DNA of 64,000 nucleotides from Chytridium lagenaria (GCA_025449115.1 JAHLKC010000002.1:248001-312000); one strand, 5' to 3'; counted from the stretch's first letter, positions 44,613-57,053 are shown. Numbers and translations are program-made. Notes: a model not told the origin generated them from the letters alone.

Positions 44613-46706
44613 TTATAAAGTGGAAGCCGATGCTAGACTAGCTTCAGCAGCTGGAGGCAATGAGGTTGATGATTCGACATGACAGATTTCTTCCACTCCT
44701 TCACCATTATCATCATACACCCGAACTTTCTCAAACCGACCCGCGTTTTGCCTTCGAAGCGAATGTCCTTTTGGCGGCGGGCATGAGCTGTTGGCATTCG
44801 TGTTTCTGGTGACGACATAGTAGGGGAAGACGACAGGGAGCTTGATGCGTTCTCCCATGTGGTTTGAGACGAAGTAGGGGTGGATGGTTCTTCTGTTGGG
44901 AGCGCGGGGAGATCGGGTTCCGGTGAGGCCGGGATAGTGGGAGATGCTGAGGTGCAGCCCTCTTTAGAGGAGGTGTTGGTGGTCGTTGGAGGAGGGGTGC
45001 CGGAAATGATGGCGTTGTCGGCGATGTTGAGGTCGTTGATGTGTCTTAGCTGACGGCCTAAATCAAGGTTGGGGCATAAACGAAGACGCTAATATAATAA
45101 TTATCAGATATATGAAAATTAAGGGGGCTTTTAGGTCGTAAAGTGAAAAAGCAAACCTCATAAATTTGCTCAAGGCGGAAACGATTAAAGTGAGCTCGAA
45201 GATTTACTCGTTCTTCAGCATTTCTATTGGGGATATGTTCATAGAGTGTGTCAATAAGACATAGATTCACCATCTGTAAAATAAATGCGATTAGAAAGAA
45301 CACAAACGGAATCTTGAATTATTAGAAACCGTACCATATAATCCACAGCCGTCTTCTCATGCACTGGACACGGTACAGCCTGAACAATTGGTTGCCACCG
45401 ATACGTCCCATCCGCAAGTGCATTAAAAATATCATTCGCCTTCCTCACAGACCCATTCCAAGTCCTCGCTCGCTCCCTCGCAACCATCTCAAACTCCTTC
45501 AACCAAGTCCGGAATCCGTTCGGCATATTCTCGTCCTGTCCCATCCACGGTTTAGGGTCGCATTTAATCGGTGTGAGCTTTCGATCACCGTCTTCCTCGT
45601 TGATGTCGACGTAGGTAGTGGCTTCGAGGGAACGGACAGTGACTAGCCAACCTGTTGGGGAGGACATGGCGATGGCAATGAGCAGTTCGATGGTGGATTT
45701 GCGGTTTTGGAGGGGAGGGATAGTAGAGGTCCCACTGAAGAAGGATACGGCGGGGGTAGCAGACGATTTTCCTGGTACCATGGGTGGGCTGTACCTCCCA
45801 AAAGCGGAATGAACCAGGTTATTGAGGAAAGGGCCGCGTTGCAAAATGTCCTTCAATGCAACCTTTACCAATCGTTTCAGTAAATAAGGCATTCACGGTT
45901 GAAACTAACGTACCTTATCTCCAACAAAAGTCTTTAACGTCTTTAAAAACTCAAACAGTATCTTCCAGTCAATGTCTTTTCTTTGAAATAGGTCAATAAA
46001 CACATCTCTCGGTATCGTATAGGCCTACTTTGTGGATTTTTTGATGACTTTATCGATAAAGTTAAACAAGATTTGAAGACCATCCAGTTCCAAAAATTCC
46101 GACGTCCAGCTGATATCCTGGGTAAGTTTATGCTTTTACCAATATATTGTTTACCTTTTGGGCTCATTACTCACACATACTCTTAGACTGGTGAACAAGT
46201 TGGGCGTAATGGCTTTTGGATGCGATAAGGTGTTGATGAAGGATTGAGGAGTGATTCCAGAGGTCACTTTTTTCAACAAACACGTCTGACGCACGGTGAT
46301 AGTTAGAGGTCATTCACACCCAAACAATTCTCACCGGTTGATCAGTGACCTTGGAAAGCTGAACAATTTGCCATTTCCTATCTGTAGGCAGAGTCTTGAT
46401 CTCTGTACGAAGCTGTGAAGGCATACCGAGCGTATCCTATTACAAAGGCATCGGTTAGACACAGTGGCGACAAGAAAACTAGACCGCGACGACAAGATAG
46501 CCCGTGACTGAACTCACCAATATCCTATCAAGTTGTTCTTCGACAATAGCCAAATCAGGTACCTCTTCTTTTAAGGTCGTGGAATCGACTTCGTTGACGA
46601 TCGCTTTTGGACTGTTGGTTGATGCGGTTTTTTTGGAGGCTGTTCTGCCTGGGTAGATGGAGTCAATGGTGGGAAGAGAGACTGCTCGCGGAGACATGGA
46701 GGCCAT
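44613..46706 (-). CDS. formin-like GBD/FH3 protein without FH1-FH2
   Basis: The ATG at 46706 leads to VEEQLDRIL, TLGMPSQLRTEIKTLPTDRK and WQIVQLSKVTDQP, a formin-type GTPase-binding segment. The armadillo-like FH3 part follows: ISWTSEFLELDGLQILFNFI; FIDLFQRKDIDWKILFEFLK; AIAMSSPTGWLVTVRSLEA; VDYMMVNLCLIDTLYEHIPN; RVNLRAHFNRFRLEQIYE. The tail is Pro/Ser/Thr-rich and ends VEEICHVESSTSLPPAAEAS and ASASTL. No proline-rich FH1 or actin-nucleating FH2 domain follows, so this may be a regulator-only protein or half of a split gene. There is an in-frame TAG at 46,027-46,025 and a frame change near 44,780. Confidence 0.65.
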
Positions 46707-47504
46707 TGTGAGTTGAATAGAATTCACGGATGATTTAAAGATGGAATGAAATGGTGAGAGAGTTCCTCGACCGATGAGGGATGATCACAGTGGGGGAGAG
46801 GTGTGTGTGTGTGAGTGAGTGAGTGTGTTTTTTAGAGGATTGCAAAATGGACTTGTCAATCTCTTACAGAAACCTTTTCGGAGATTCAACAGAAAAATTG
46901 TTTGTTTACTTTCATATGGAGAAGAAGGGGGTGTTCTTCCAGACTGCTTTTGCTTTGGACCTTTATTAGCGTGACTTCATTCGTGCGTCTACAGTTACGG
47001 TATTTACAGATCACTGAACGAATCGAATGAGAAGCAAAAGAATTGGATTCGAGACGTGTGTAAACGGGAATGGATGGAAGAGGTGAATGTATGCAGAGTA
47101 GATGCAAGTGAGCTATTGAGTGAGTGAGTGAGTGAGTGAGTGAGTGAGTGAGTGAGTGAAACTGTGAATGTATGGAGTAGATGGAAGATAAATGTATGCA
47201 GAGTAGATAGTAGTGAATGAGCAGCTGAGAGGCTGTTGAGTACCATGCTCAATTTGTCACAGGAAAAAAAAAATGGCCAAAAACACCCCCCTTGTTTCCA
47301 AGTCCAGGAATCAGACATTACGATATTACGTATACTGTACTTCCCCTCCCCCTTCAATTGCTTGCATCAGCATCAGCATTCCGCCCTCTCTACTACTTGC
47401 CTGTCTCAACCTACCTACTCGCTACGACATTCTCCTTCATTCTTCAAGCACACACCTTGTTCCACGATTAGTGTGAAATACTCTCAGCGCACAACTCAAC
47501 ACAT
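46707..47504. repeat. intergenic region with GAGT and GTGT microsatellites
   Basis: GTGTGTGTGTGAGTGAGTGA at about 46,800-46,828, a long (GAGT)n at 47,117-47,158, and related gaatg/gagtagatg text repeated to about 47,220. It lies between divergent genes; no coding sequence is seen. Confidence 0.75.
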
Positions 47505-48127
47505 TTGGATAGAATGGACGTCATCAACGTCGCCATGCTCCTATTGCATTTAAGTCAGCCCCTCCCCTCTTCCTCCTCCATCTCCGCATCCTCCTTACAT
47601 GCCTGGTTGCATTCATCATCTGTCCACCAGAATCCTCTCTGTGAGTCCATGGACCCGTGGATTCCCGTCCAAAGCCTCCCCCATTTCAAAATAACGATCT
47701 TCCCTATACAGCAAGAATACACCTTCCAGTACAGCCATGGCGAGCAAACGATGAGTTTCCACCAACTAATCTTTGATCGTGGAGGTTCCCGAAAACCAAA
47801 CCTACTTACCGACTTTCAGCTCACATTCGAGTCTGCCTCTACAAGCCCTATCACCATGTGTGGCCCGTTCAGTCCACTCCCATCCCCGGTTTACTCAGCC
47901 TGTCTCCGGGAAAACCCAAACTGTATGATTCAACATGCAACTTTAGGTGCCGCCACATGCGTCCTGGCTCTTATATTATGGTGGTTCAATGGAACTGGAA
48001 TGTCCGCAAATGTGAGCCTGTCCTACTAACCGGAGAGGAGAGAGGATTGGATATTCAAGCTGCATCGGTAAGATTTTATTTGAGGATATCATGTTGTGAG
48101 GAGTTCATAACATCACATTATACTTGA
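47505..48127 (+). CDS. hypothetical protein
   Basis: Not recognised. The first frame reads MDRMDVINVAMLLLHLSQPL, FKITIFPIQQEYTFQYSHGE, then QLTFESASTSPITMCGPF. At about 47,895 the natural continuation moves to another frame (PGKPKLYDSTCNFRCRHMRP, YIMVVQWNWNVRKCEPVLLT, then GEERGLDIQAAS), ending near 48,080-48,127. A beta-rich, Cys-containing protein is possible. Confidence that it is a gene is moderate; the boundaries are uncertain. Confidence 0.4.
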
Positions 48128-48488
48128 ATTAGACCACCATTCCGCAACAGTGAGGCCACAGAATCACCTCCCCACCAAGGACCGTAGCTCCGTATCGTCA
48201 CTCACCACAACTAGCCGTTGTTACACAGAACCATAAGCGGCACAGCCTCTAATGTCGCAGCCCCTTTAGCTTTCAACCATCCCCAAAACCCTGTCTACCT
48301 CGTCTCTTCATATCAGCATTGCCCTGCATGCATCTTGATCACTGTTGCCGTCTCCATTGTCAAGAAAGTATGAGAGAATGGGCGTCAACGCAGATCGCAG
48401 AGGCGTCGGATTGCAAAGAGTTACGAAGCTGACGTCACTGAAGCATGGCAAACCCTATCCAGGATAATGATAGTCGAAGACGTCATCC
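48128..48488. other. intergenic region
   Basis: No gene or repeat is recognised; probably 3' and 5' flanks of the neighbours. Confidence 0.35.
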
Positions 48489-49423
48489 ATGTCATTCTGT
48501 CACGTCGAATGCATGTCAATGAGGCAGTCCCTGTCGTCGTCGGGAGAATTTGATGAACAGAGGATAACGGTAACTCGGTCCAGTATGATGGCAAGACTCC
48601 CAGCACTGTCTTCGTATGACGATGATGATGCAGCTCGAAGAGGAAAACAGGGACATTCTACAACGGATTCATTGTCTTCTTTCAACACATCGTCAAGAGA
48701 GCTCTTGCATGCCGATGTTCATATCCCCTCACCCTCACCAGTCCCTTCCAGTGGGTACGACAACACTGTTCCAATGCATCCCACCTACCCTTCCTTCATC
48801 CCACCCAACATCTTCCCCTACCTCCTCCTCCTAAATCCGACACACATTCCCTTTCCGACCCATTACCCTCCCCCACCTCCACCTATTCCACAACACCCTC
48901 CATATCCGCCGCCGCCAACATGGCCGCCTATCAAGCCTACATGAACCACGATCAATATTACCGTCAACACCTCCACAGAAGTCTAGGAGAAGCACGTGGA
49001 GACTATTACTGGCCAAATCCTTACTACGGCATGCGGCCATATTCACCACAAGATCCTAACGCGGCAGCATACCATCATATGTACATGTCGCCCTTTGATC
49101 CGTATCATTACCACGCTGCGGCCGCTGCAGCTGCTGCGTCGGCGCCAGCGACGTTGTCACCGTTGAATCCGGCATCAAAGATGAGTGTGGGGAATTTGGG
49201 GTGGAATGGGTTTGACGCGGGGATGATGACGGCGAGTCCAACGACGGAGTTTGGACGTGGGGATGATTTTTTGGCGGCGAGGGGGGTGGGAGGGAGAAGG
49301 AGGGGGAGGGGAGGATTTTGGAGGGAAGAAGATGATGATTCATCTATTAAAGAGGTCGTTTTGGTTTTTGTTTTTGTTTTTTTTTGGACATTGAAGAATA
49401 TAGTGGGGAAGGTTTTTCTTTAA
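48489..49423 (+). CDS. low-complexity Ser/Pro/Tyr/Ala-rich protein
   Basis: Not recognised. The first part is Ser/Asp-rich (MMARLPALSSYDDDDAARRG). A Pro-rich part follows in which the natural frame changes (LPPPPKSDTHSLSDPLPSPT, ISAAANMAAYQAYMNHDQYY). Then comes a Tyr/Pro/His-rich part (YYWPNPYYGMRPYSPQDPNA), a poly-Ala tract and a Gly/Arg cluster (GVGGRRRGRGGFWREEDDD), as in disordered RNA-associated proteins. The final 20 codons are hydrophobic (VVLVFVFVFFW) and may be read-through or a retained intron. Confidence 0.45.
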
Positions 49424-50514
49424 TTTTCCCGTGTGTGTATGGTTATGCCTTTTGACCAGTGGAGTCCATCCTTTACCGGTTGTTTTGGGGTTTGTTTTTT
49501 CTTTCTTCGGTTCCTTTTTATTTACATTCCACAAATCTTTTCAACTTTTTTTCGTGTATTTTTCCGCGTTTGATTTTTTCTTTTGACGTATTTAAACTTG
49601 TGTTTTTGTCGCCAATTTTTTTGGTCGTTATTTGGGGGGAAGGTATGTTTTGTGTTATTGGATGGAATTAGTGTACATTTGAAGGTTTTTTGGTGGTGGG
49701 AGGAGTAGGGGACGAGAGTGCCATTTTTGAGTAAACTTTGGGGAGGTTCTGGAAAACGTGTTTTTCCTATAATAAATATTAAATGAGCGCTGAACCTTGC
49801 ACCTTTTTTTTTTTTGTTTCGGGCGTATGATTGATACTGTCGTTTACATCGAGACGTGACTTTTTTCGATTTGCTTATACCATCGAGGAGGGTGTTCATG
49901 GGCCTAGTATGTGGCATCATTCCAATAAGGAGGGGTGTTTTTCTTATGTGGTTTCGTGATCTTGGAAAGTCGGGATCAAGAGAAACCAGGGAGAGGTTTC
50001 AGAGGTTTCATTGGTAGCCTTCATTGTGATTGTCGTGGGATGTTGCGGCGATGTAGCCCATACTCTTGTACGACAGTCTTGTTGTATTCTTAAACAACAT
50101 CAGTTTGCCCATAGTGGTATTGAGTGTATTCGCGGTTCCCGACTCTTGTTTAAACAATTGATGTTTGACGTTTGAGGATGGGAATGACCATGTTGATCGC
50201 AAAAAGAATAAACACGAGTGCAGTACATAAAATGGACTGAAAATAGAAAAAACAACAAAAGTAGTTTTTACTGTGAAAAAGAAATGTTACGAAAAATGAT
50301 CACAATAATAAAGTAAACAAGAAAAAAAAAGATGCGTGATGAAAGAACGAACAGGAAAACGAAAGGCGTGAATGGGGAATTGTACAAGAATAAAAGAAAA
50401 AAGGGTGAAAAATGGGTGAATGCGTGTAGAACCAATAAACGACAAAAAAAAAAAATAAAAAAGAAAAGAAAAAAAAAACCCCCCGTGAAAATGGGGGGGA
50501 CCGTCCTCGATTTT
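49424..50514. other. intergenic region with homopolymer tracts
   Basis: Long T-runs (49,806-49,816) and A-runs (50,450-50,478); 3' flanks of two converging genes. The open frames here are shadows. Confidence 0.45.
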
Positions 50515-52192
50515 TCAAGATTTAGGTGGTGGAGTGGGTGGGGCCACTGTTTGCGTGTCTAACGCTGAAGGTGGGGGTGTAGGTTCCGTTACATTCTCCA
50601 CAGGGTACATGGCGACTTGGTTAGGATCAAAGGGAAAAGCGGGGTATGGCTGAGCTTGAGCCATAGGTATACCTTCGTTCTGGAACCAATGGTATTGACC
50701 GTTTTGATCGTAATATCCGGGGTAATTGGCTAATTGGGAATCAGTGAATGACGCGCCGGCGTATTGAGGGTCTTGGATAAAACACAAAGTTAGAAGGGGT
50801 GTTGAGAAATGGGGTAAAATAGGGATGGAGAGGTAACTACCTGGAACGTATCCTTGGGAGTAGGTGTATCCGGGTTGATAGTTAGGGTCAAAGCCGTACG
50901 TTGGTTGACCTGTATATGGATCATAAGCAAAGGGTGGAACGGCGCCGACTTGAGATCCAACTTCCGACCCGCCGTCCATGGCCGGGTAAGCGTTCTGATT
51001 CGCCTCTGCAAAAGACGGCAGATCGTGATACTTTGTCAACGTCGATTTCCTCTGATCGTCACTTCTGGAAGAGGTTTTTGTAGGGTACCTCACAGTGTAC
51101 ATGTCGTCCGCCAAGAATGCCTTTTTTGAGGTTGGCGATAATGGAGCTAAAAGACCGACGAGGAATGCTTCCTTTTTCGCCGCAGATGTGGGACGTGAGC
51201 CAGGTGTTCCACCGTAATGAGCGGGTTTGTTGTAGCCGTTTGCAGAGTAGAGGTTGTGGACAACTTCTTCGGAACGTCTGTGACGTGCACGACGAATGGA
51301 TTGACGGTAAAAGATGCAGCCTGCGACGACGAGGAGGATGGCGCAGATGGAGCCAGCGGAGATGAGAGCGACAGTTTCCGTGGACATTGAGGAAGAGGTG
51401 GAGCTGGACGTTGAGGAAGCGACTGTGTTGGTGATGCCTTCGTTTATCAAAGTGGGGACGGTGGTTTGAACCAAAGGGTTTGGCGATAGTGAGGTGGTAG
51501 GGTTGGACGTTTGGAGGGTTCGGGGAGCGCCAGTGGAAGGAGAGTTGGTGATGGCGTCGGAAAGACTCAAGGTGATGGCAAGGGCGGTCGTTGTAGTTGA
51601 AGTAGAAAGGATACTGGAGGTGGTAGGGGTGGGCGCCTTTTTGGGATAATGAAATAAAAGAGGTTAGGTCTGTAGGGGAGGATATTTGCAAACAGTTACC
51701 TCTCGAACTTGTATGGGTCCACCGTTCACTGTCCGGCACTGCGTCGATCCAAGCGGACACCACCGTGCCGTCAGATCATACCTCCCTGGCACGGGACCCA
51801 ATAAATCTTGCGCCAACACAGCATTCCTACACTGGAACGAGGCACACTGACGGTTGTTCACATTCAGGGTCCTGTTCCTGCATGTTACTGGATTGGGGGC
51901 ATCCTGACTGCCACACAATACCTGCCTCTCATCACTCCCAGCAATGGCAAGGCTGATTTGGATGGTGATCTGGGAATTTGCGGCGACAGAGGCGGAGGGA
52001 AGTTCGAGAGTAAAGTCGAGTTCATCGTTAACTGTCCATGGTGAAGAGCGACTTGCGTAGAGAGCACCAGTAGCTAGTTTTTTTTGAGTTGATTTAGAGA
52101 ATGTGAGTTGCATGGATTGTTGACACGCGATACACAAGTTACAAAGAAGGATGGATTATGTAAAGTAGATACACACCTGCAGTTGTGGTCAT
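50515..52192 (-). CDS. single-pass membrane protein with Ser/Thr-rich stalk
   Basis: The ATG at 52192 (MTTTA) is spliced (donor GTGTGT, acceptor ...CTAG) to ATGALYASRSSPWTVNDELD. The Cys-containing ectodomain-like part reads RQVLCGSQDAPNPVTCRNR, NRQCASFQCRNAVLAQDLLG and RWCPLGSTQCRTVNGG. A further intron (about 51,635-51,700) leads to a Ser/Thr-rich stalk, a membrane helix (VALISAGSICAILLVVAGCI) and a basic stop (YRQSIRRARHRR). The cytosolic tail is Tyr/Pro-rich (YDPYTGQPTYGFDPNYQPGY); the intron at about 50,771-50,842 restores VPDPQYAG. It ends TPPPKS. It resembles fungal wall-anchored or sensor-type membrane proteins, but no family is certain. No classical signal peptide is visible at the short first exon. 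Confidence 0.7.
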
Positions 52193-52785
52193 GCTCCTTT
52201 GTGAGTTGGAGAATCAAACTGGCACAAAGTATGCACACACTCACACACAGAGAGAGTAGAAGTTGTTATGTGAGATGGGAATGGGATGTGTAATGTGTGT
52301 GTGTGTGTGAGTGTGTGTGTGAGTTAAGTGTGAGTGAATGAATGAATGTGAGGTGATAATAACGGTAGTAGCAGTAGCAGGTGATTATGGATATCTAGTG
52401 GTTGTTACTGAATGGAACAGAACGTGAATGACGGACTCTTTGGATACTTTTTCTCCATGCACCTGTTGCTGATGTAAAGAAAAACAATCTCATTGGTGAT
52501 GTCTAAGGAGGTGAACCAGTATCAAGTGGCGCTTTTCTTTAAAAGTAAAATAAAGGTTGCCGCAAGTATTATTATTATTTATAAGTAAATATTTGTTTCA
52601 TAAATAATAAAATTAAAATAAAATACAAAAGTTGCCGTTTGTGTAACATATAATCCTCATTGACAATTTCATGTTCCACAGAGATCTCTGTTGCCCGACA
52701 ACCTTTCGGGAAATAAATAAAAGCTTATTTATTTGTTTATTTATTTATTTATCATCATTAATTGTCAGATCGATAACCCCCCAAC
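52193..52785. repeat. intergenic region with GT and GAAT/TTTA microsatellites
   Basis: GTGTGTGTGTGTGAGTGTGT at 52,298-52,322, GAATGAATGAATG at 52,334-52,346, and TTTATTTATTTATTTA at 52,730-52,752. No gene is seen. Confidence 0.7.
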
Positions 52786-53358
52786 TTGCTTGGCTATTTA
52801 AAAATATTGTTTATTATGGTATCTCTCTCATATCTGGCCCCATCGATCATCCCGCAGTCTGACATTCGAGGCCCTGACCCCCACCCCCCAAAAAAAAAAA
52901 CAAGAGAAAAAAAATATTCAACCCCAGCATCATTTCTTGACGAGCATCTGCATCGCAAACAGCCAAATGCCCAACTCAACCACATTCAGCGACAAGCTCA
53001 CAGAGGAGGGAGTTTGCGACCTAATGATGGCGTCTGCAAGTTGCGAAAGGTAACTAAGCCTAGACGGGACCTTTTAACATATTTCAGCTTGGATGCTCCA
53101 TGGGTAAAGGATGTCTTCTCCTCCCCATCCCATCCCTTCTTGGCAACCCAACGCTCCTCGGGACCCTCCTTCACAGCCCTCGCGCGTGATGCCCTTAAAG
53201 TTTTCGTGTCGCGCACCTTCCCGGCCCAACCAATCTGCTTGATCTCCTTTGACGTCTCCTATAATGTAACCTTGAATCGACCATCATCGCTGACCCTTAA
53301 TCCCCCCCTCCTTGTTTTCTCATATGTGTGGAGAGAGATGCATTGCCTCACCTATTGA
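52786..53358 (+). CDS. hypothetical protein
   Basis: Open frame of 190 codons. The part from about 52,900 looks coding: ASFLDEHLHRKQPNAQLNHI; LRPNDGVCKLRKVTKPRRDL; LDAPWVKDVFSSPSHPFLAT; GPSFTALARDALKVFVSRTF; PAQPICLISFDVSYNVTL. The first 40 codons (hydrophobic, then poly-Lys) may not be. A potential 38-bp intron at about 53,050-53,087 would change the frame and looks less natural. The family is not recognised. Confidence 0.4.
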   Translation: MLGYLKILFIMVSLSYLAPSIIPQSDIRGPDPHPPKKKTREKKYSTPASFLDEHLHRKQPNAQLNHIQRQAHRGGSLRPNDGVCKLRKVTKPRRDLLTYFSLDAPWVKDVFSSPSHPFLATQRSSGPSFTALARDALKVFVSRTFPAQPICLISFDVSYNVTLNRPSSLTLNPPLLVFSYVWREMHCLTY

Positions 53359-53405
53359 TTTCAGAATCTCATTGTGAATAATATGACTTACCTGTATTTT
53401 TTATG

Positions 53406-54370
53406 TTATTCTACAAGCCATGCCATGTATACGACACAGCTAGGAGGTTCCGACAGATTCGAAACTGTCGTAACGACTTGGGAAGGCATTCGCCATATCT
53501 TGAATCCTTTGGATAATAGTTCCTCCAACAGTACAGCATGAACCTCCTCTGTCCTCATTTCTTGAATAATGATCACTTTCGTGACATTATCTGGTGGTGA
53601 CGGTATCGTTGAAGCCTCATCATAGCTTTTCTGCGTAAGTTCCTCGGGGTTTCCGCAAAAGGGAGTGCACAACGATGTCATCGTCACCACCAACGGCGAC
53701 ACGATCGAGTCATTATAAACGCAATCACTCGCGACAACAAAGTCCAGAAACGGCTTGATGTCTTCAGCGCATTTAAAAGTTTCAAAGACATGCTTGTGAT
53801 CTGATTCTCCCCACATAAGTTCCGCGAATTCAACCCTAGCTCCTTTACAAGCATCTGCATTGGCTTTAAAGTTTTTCTGTATCAACTTCATAATATCCAT
53901 TTGATCTGTCACAATCACTCTGGATGCGCCGGTAGCGGCTATAGACATCGACACGATTCCAGTCCCCGCTCCAAGTTCTAGTACGCTGCACCCGTGTTCA
54001 GTCCGAAAACATAAAATGAATAAAACCCACAAAAAAACCAATAAAAACCGTCAACTTACGTTTTCCCTTTAACGTTCAAAACCCCCGCATCCTGCAGCTC
54101 GTCAGCATTTGCAAACAACCTTGCAGCAATGACACCCGAATCCCACACAACTGAGCCCGTCGTCCCAAGTTTCCCCAACGCCGTCCGATCTTGTTGAACT
54201 TGGAGCGTCGGTTTATAAACAGGCTTCTGACGACCTGTCTGGACGTCAAGCTTCAAAGATACTTCAAGAATCGGATCCTTCTGCCTCGTATGCACATTAT
54301 GCCGAATGGTATGCGTGAACAGCATGGACACCTCTTCCCACGCATCTTGAACTTCACACCATCCTTCCAT
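53406..54370 (-). CDS. METTL21-type protein lysine methyltransferase
   Basis: S-adenosylmethionine-dependent methyltransferase of family 16. Exon 1 (ATG at 54370; MEGWCEVQDAWEEVSMLFTH) ends LGTTGSVVWDSGVIAARLFA and NVKGK. A 70-bp phase-2 intron joins it to VLELGAGTGIVSMSIAATGA (motif I), ASRVIVTDQMDIMKLIQKNF (acidic loop VTD), then FAELMWG and FVVASDCVYNDSIVSPLVVT (post-motif region), and NVTKVIIIQEMRTEEVHAVL. It ends YMAWLVE. These proteins methylate lysines on chaperones or elongation factors; the substrate here is not determined. About 265 residues, normal for the family, no frame changes seen. Confidence 0.8.
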
Positions 54371-54610
54371 TTTTCATCTCCGTTCAAACTTGTCAGATTA
54401 TGTTTATAAAGACAAATTATAAATGAACGGCGACCCCTTCCTCGTCCATCCACGAAGCTCCACAAGGTCCTCGTTCTTCCGTCATCCTAATATCCAAACA
54501 CCCATATCAAGCCCTGATGACGCTGCATCCGTCCTAGCTTCAAAACTCCCGCGGGGTTTTGTGGCACACACGCATATCAGTCCGTCTTTCTCGCGACGAG
54601 TGCCGTTGCC

Positions 54611-57053
54611 ATGGATGAGGAGGAAGCGAAAGCCTTGAAGGAGAAGAAGGGGAGAGAAAAGATAGATTTTAAGAGAGCTGAGGAACTTGGTATCAGTCTG
54701 GGTCATCAGAAATTGAGCTCGGTTGGGTTCAATAACATTATTGAGGATGGTGAGTTTTTAAGAACCGGTTGAACTTACAAAATTATAAAGTCGAATGGAT
54801 TAAAGACGTGAAAGCATACGTCACATACCCGGCCTATCCGAATCGTCAAGTCTTTCTTATTCGAATCTGCGTATGTCCTCTCCTCCCTCCACCCGCTCTC
54901 CAACGTTACAAGATCACCATTAAAGCACCTACCGAAGACGCCTTCTTCCACTGGACGCATTCCTTCCATCTATTCAACTTCCGTACATTCGTTAAGCGTC
55001 ATGGTTGGAAGTTGCCTGCGTCGACGGGAGATGGAATGAAGGAGGCGTTTGAAGGGTTTGGGGATTTGTTTAAGGATCGGGTCAGGGAATGTTTGGTGGA
55101 TCCAAAAAGGTATGTTGCGCGATTCATTTTCTTTCCGTTGTTAACCCTTTGTTTTAGATACACTTTACATATAGAAGTTCCGTCACCAGGATCATCCATG
55201 GTTCTCACGTTTCGTGAAATCATCAATAATTACCGAAAAGTTGATTTACTCACTCTCGACTTCACACCTTCAGCATGGGACGAAGTCATCCGCGACATTC
55301 GTCAAGATTTTGAACGAACACAGGTAATCCGCTTTTAGCATTACAAAAAAATCTTAACCCCTCCTTCACACATGTCCCTTTAGGTCCATGCATCTCTCCT
55401 GAAATCTTCCCTTGTACAAGCTCTGACCCTCGTGTCAAAACGGCAACCAGCGATATTGCTGTCAGGCGCCATCCCAGACCCGAAACATGTGAATCAGTCG
55501 AGGCCTTGGAAAGAACTTGTGGCGGATCTTTTGCCTTGTGAACGAAGGGAGGATATCGAGAGAGGAGAGTTTTTGACGGACGAGGAACGGATGTTGAGGA
55601 AAAAGATTTTTGTGTTGTTGACGGTACCCAAGGAGGAGACGCTGGATGGTGAGATTGATTTGGATATTGGAAAGGGGTTTGATGTCATCATAGTTGTGTA
55701 CGTCAAGTCGATACCGGTGAAGATTGAAGGGTATCCTAAAGCTGGAGATCTGTCAGAGTTGAGGTTAACGTTTACTATATTCAGCAAGGTATTTTTCGAT
55801 TAAATATTTAAAAAGGCGTCGGATTGACCAAGGAAAAAACAATCACAATAGGGTCCAGAATCATCATCACCCCGTTCTTACCTTCTAAGCCTAACCTCAC
55901 CACTCGACCTCTTCTTCAACTTCACCTCCTCCGAAATCACCCCTGACCTCTTCCGTCTCATCTCCTCCCACATCAACATCATCGAACCCCAACCCCCCCA
56001 AAACCCACATGACCGCGAAAAACTCCTCGGTTTCCACCGCACCGAAGGTGTAGCGGGTGGCGTCGTTGGCGTGATAGGTGAAGACCTCATCCACGGGTAT
56101 TTAGCGGACACCGATCGGTATATCGTCACCTTACGTCTTCTTGACCATCAAACTCCAGACCCTCAAAACCCTTCATCCATCAACCCACCGGTTTTAAGAA
56201 AAGCGAAACTCGAGTTCATGGAACGCGTCCTGTACCGCACACACCGTCTTCTCACCGTCGAATTTTTCGAAACGAACCGTGAACAACTTAAAGCCGAAGT
56301 CCAGGACCGTTATTCACGTTTAAAAGTACACGCGGTTTTTGTTGCACTTTTCTAACATTTTTTTGGAAGGATGATATTGATTGGACACAATACCGGCTTG
56401 ATACCCTCTTTGACGCTGTCCGTCGTCGCAACCCCGCCCTCATCACCGAACTCGCCAACATCCCCATCCCCCGTTCCTACACCACCACCACCGCCACCTC
56501 CCGTCAAAAAACAAACGTCCCAATCTTAGAAGCACCCACTACCGAAACCCCTGTTTCCCTACGTCGTGACCGCGCAACGCGAATTCGTCAAACCCCGCTC
56601 TACGTTCAAACCAATACAGTGAAACCGTTGAAACCGGTATTGTTTCCCGTTGAGAGCGACAAGGAGGAGGAGGAATATTCGTTTGTTGGTAGCCCTGTTC
56701 GTGAGGGGACAGTGTTGGGTGGGAGTCCGGTTACTGTGAGAAGTTGGAGTCCGTCTAGGATCCCTGTGCAGACAGAGAGGAAGGAGGAGGGGAGGGTGTC
56801 GCCGAAACGATCGATGCAGAGTAGGCGAACGGCGTCATCCCCTTCACGTCAACGTGGGAAAGTGAGCATTAAACCTTCAACCGTACGAGTTGCATCTTCG
56901 CCGATAAAAACGCCTGCAAAGCCAATTTTGGAGTCTGGAAAGTCTGAAAAGCGTGCGGCACAGGTGAAGGCAAGGGCGGCATCGCCAAAACGGTATACCA
57001 CGATAGATCATACTTTAGGCGTAAAACAAAAGGGTGGGTGGCGTTGCTGTTGA
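54611..57053 (+). CDS. unrecognised protein ending in -CC
   Basis: Exon 1 starts at ATG 54611 (MDEEEAKALKEKKGREKIDF); a 41-bp intron (54,750-54,790) joins it to VEWIKDVKAYVTYPAYPNRQ. Further blocks: YKITIKAPTEDAFFHWTHSF, LTFREIINNYRKVDLLTLDF, PSAWDEVIRDIRQDFERTQ, SRPWKELVADLLPCERREDI, DIGKGFDVIIVVYVKSIPVK, GVIGEDLIHGYLADTDRYIV and YRTHRLLTVEFFETNREQLK. A basic Ser/Pro tail (SPSRIPVQTERKEEGRVSPK) ends GGWRCC. Introns lie at about 55,112-55,158, 55,324-55,383, 55,789-55,850 and 56,325-56,375. The terminal CC could be geranylgeranylated or palmitoylated, anchoring the protein to membranes (inference). No family is recognised. Confidence 0.65.

Noticed and set aside
46025..46027. Reassigned TAG codon
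   Set aside because: Only one in-frame TAG was seen in a conserved context, and several genes end with TAG, so a point change or sequence error is likelier.
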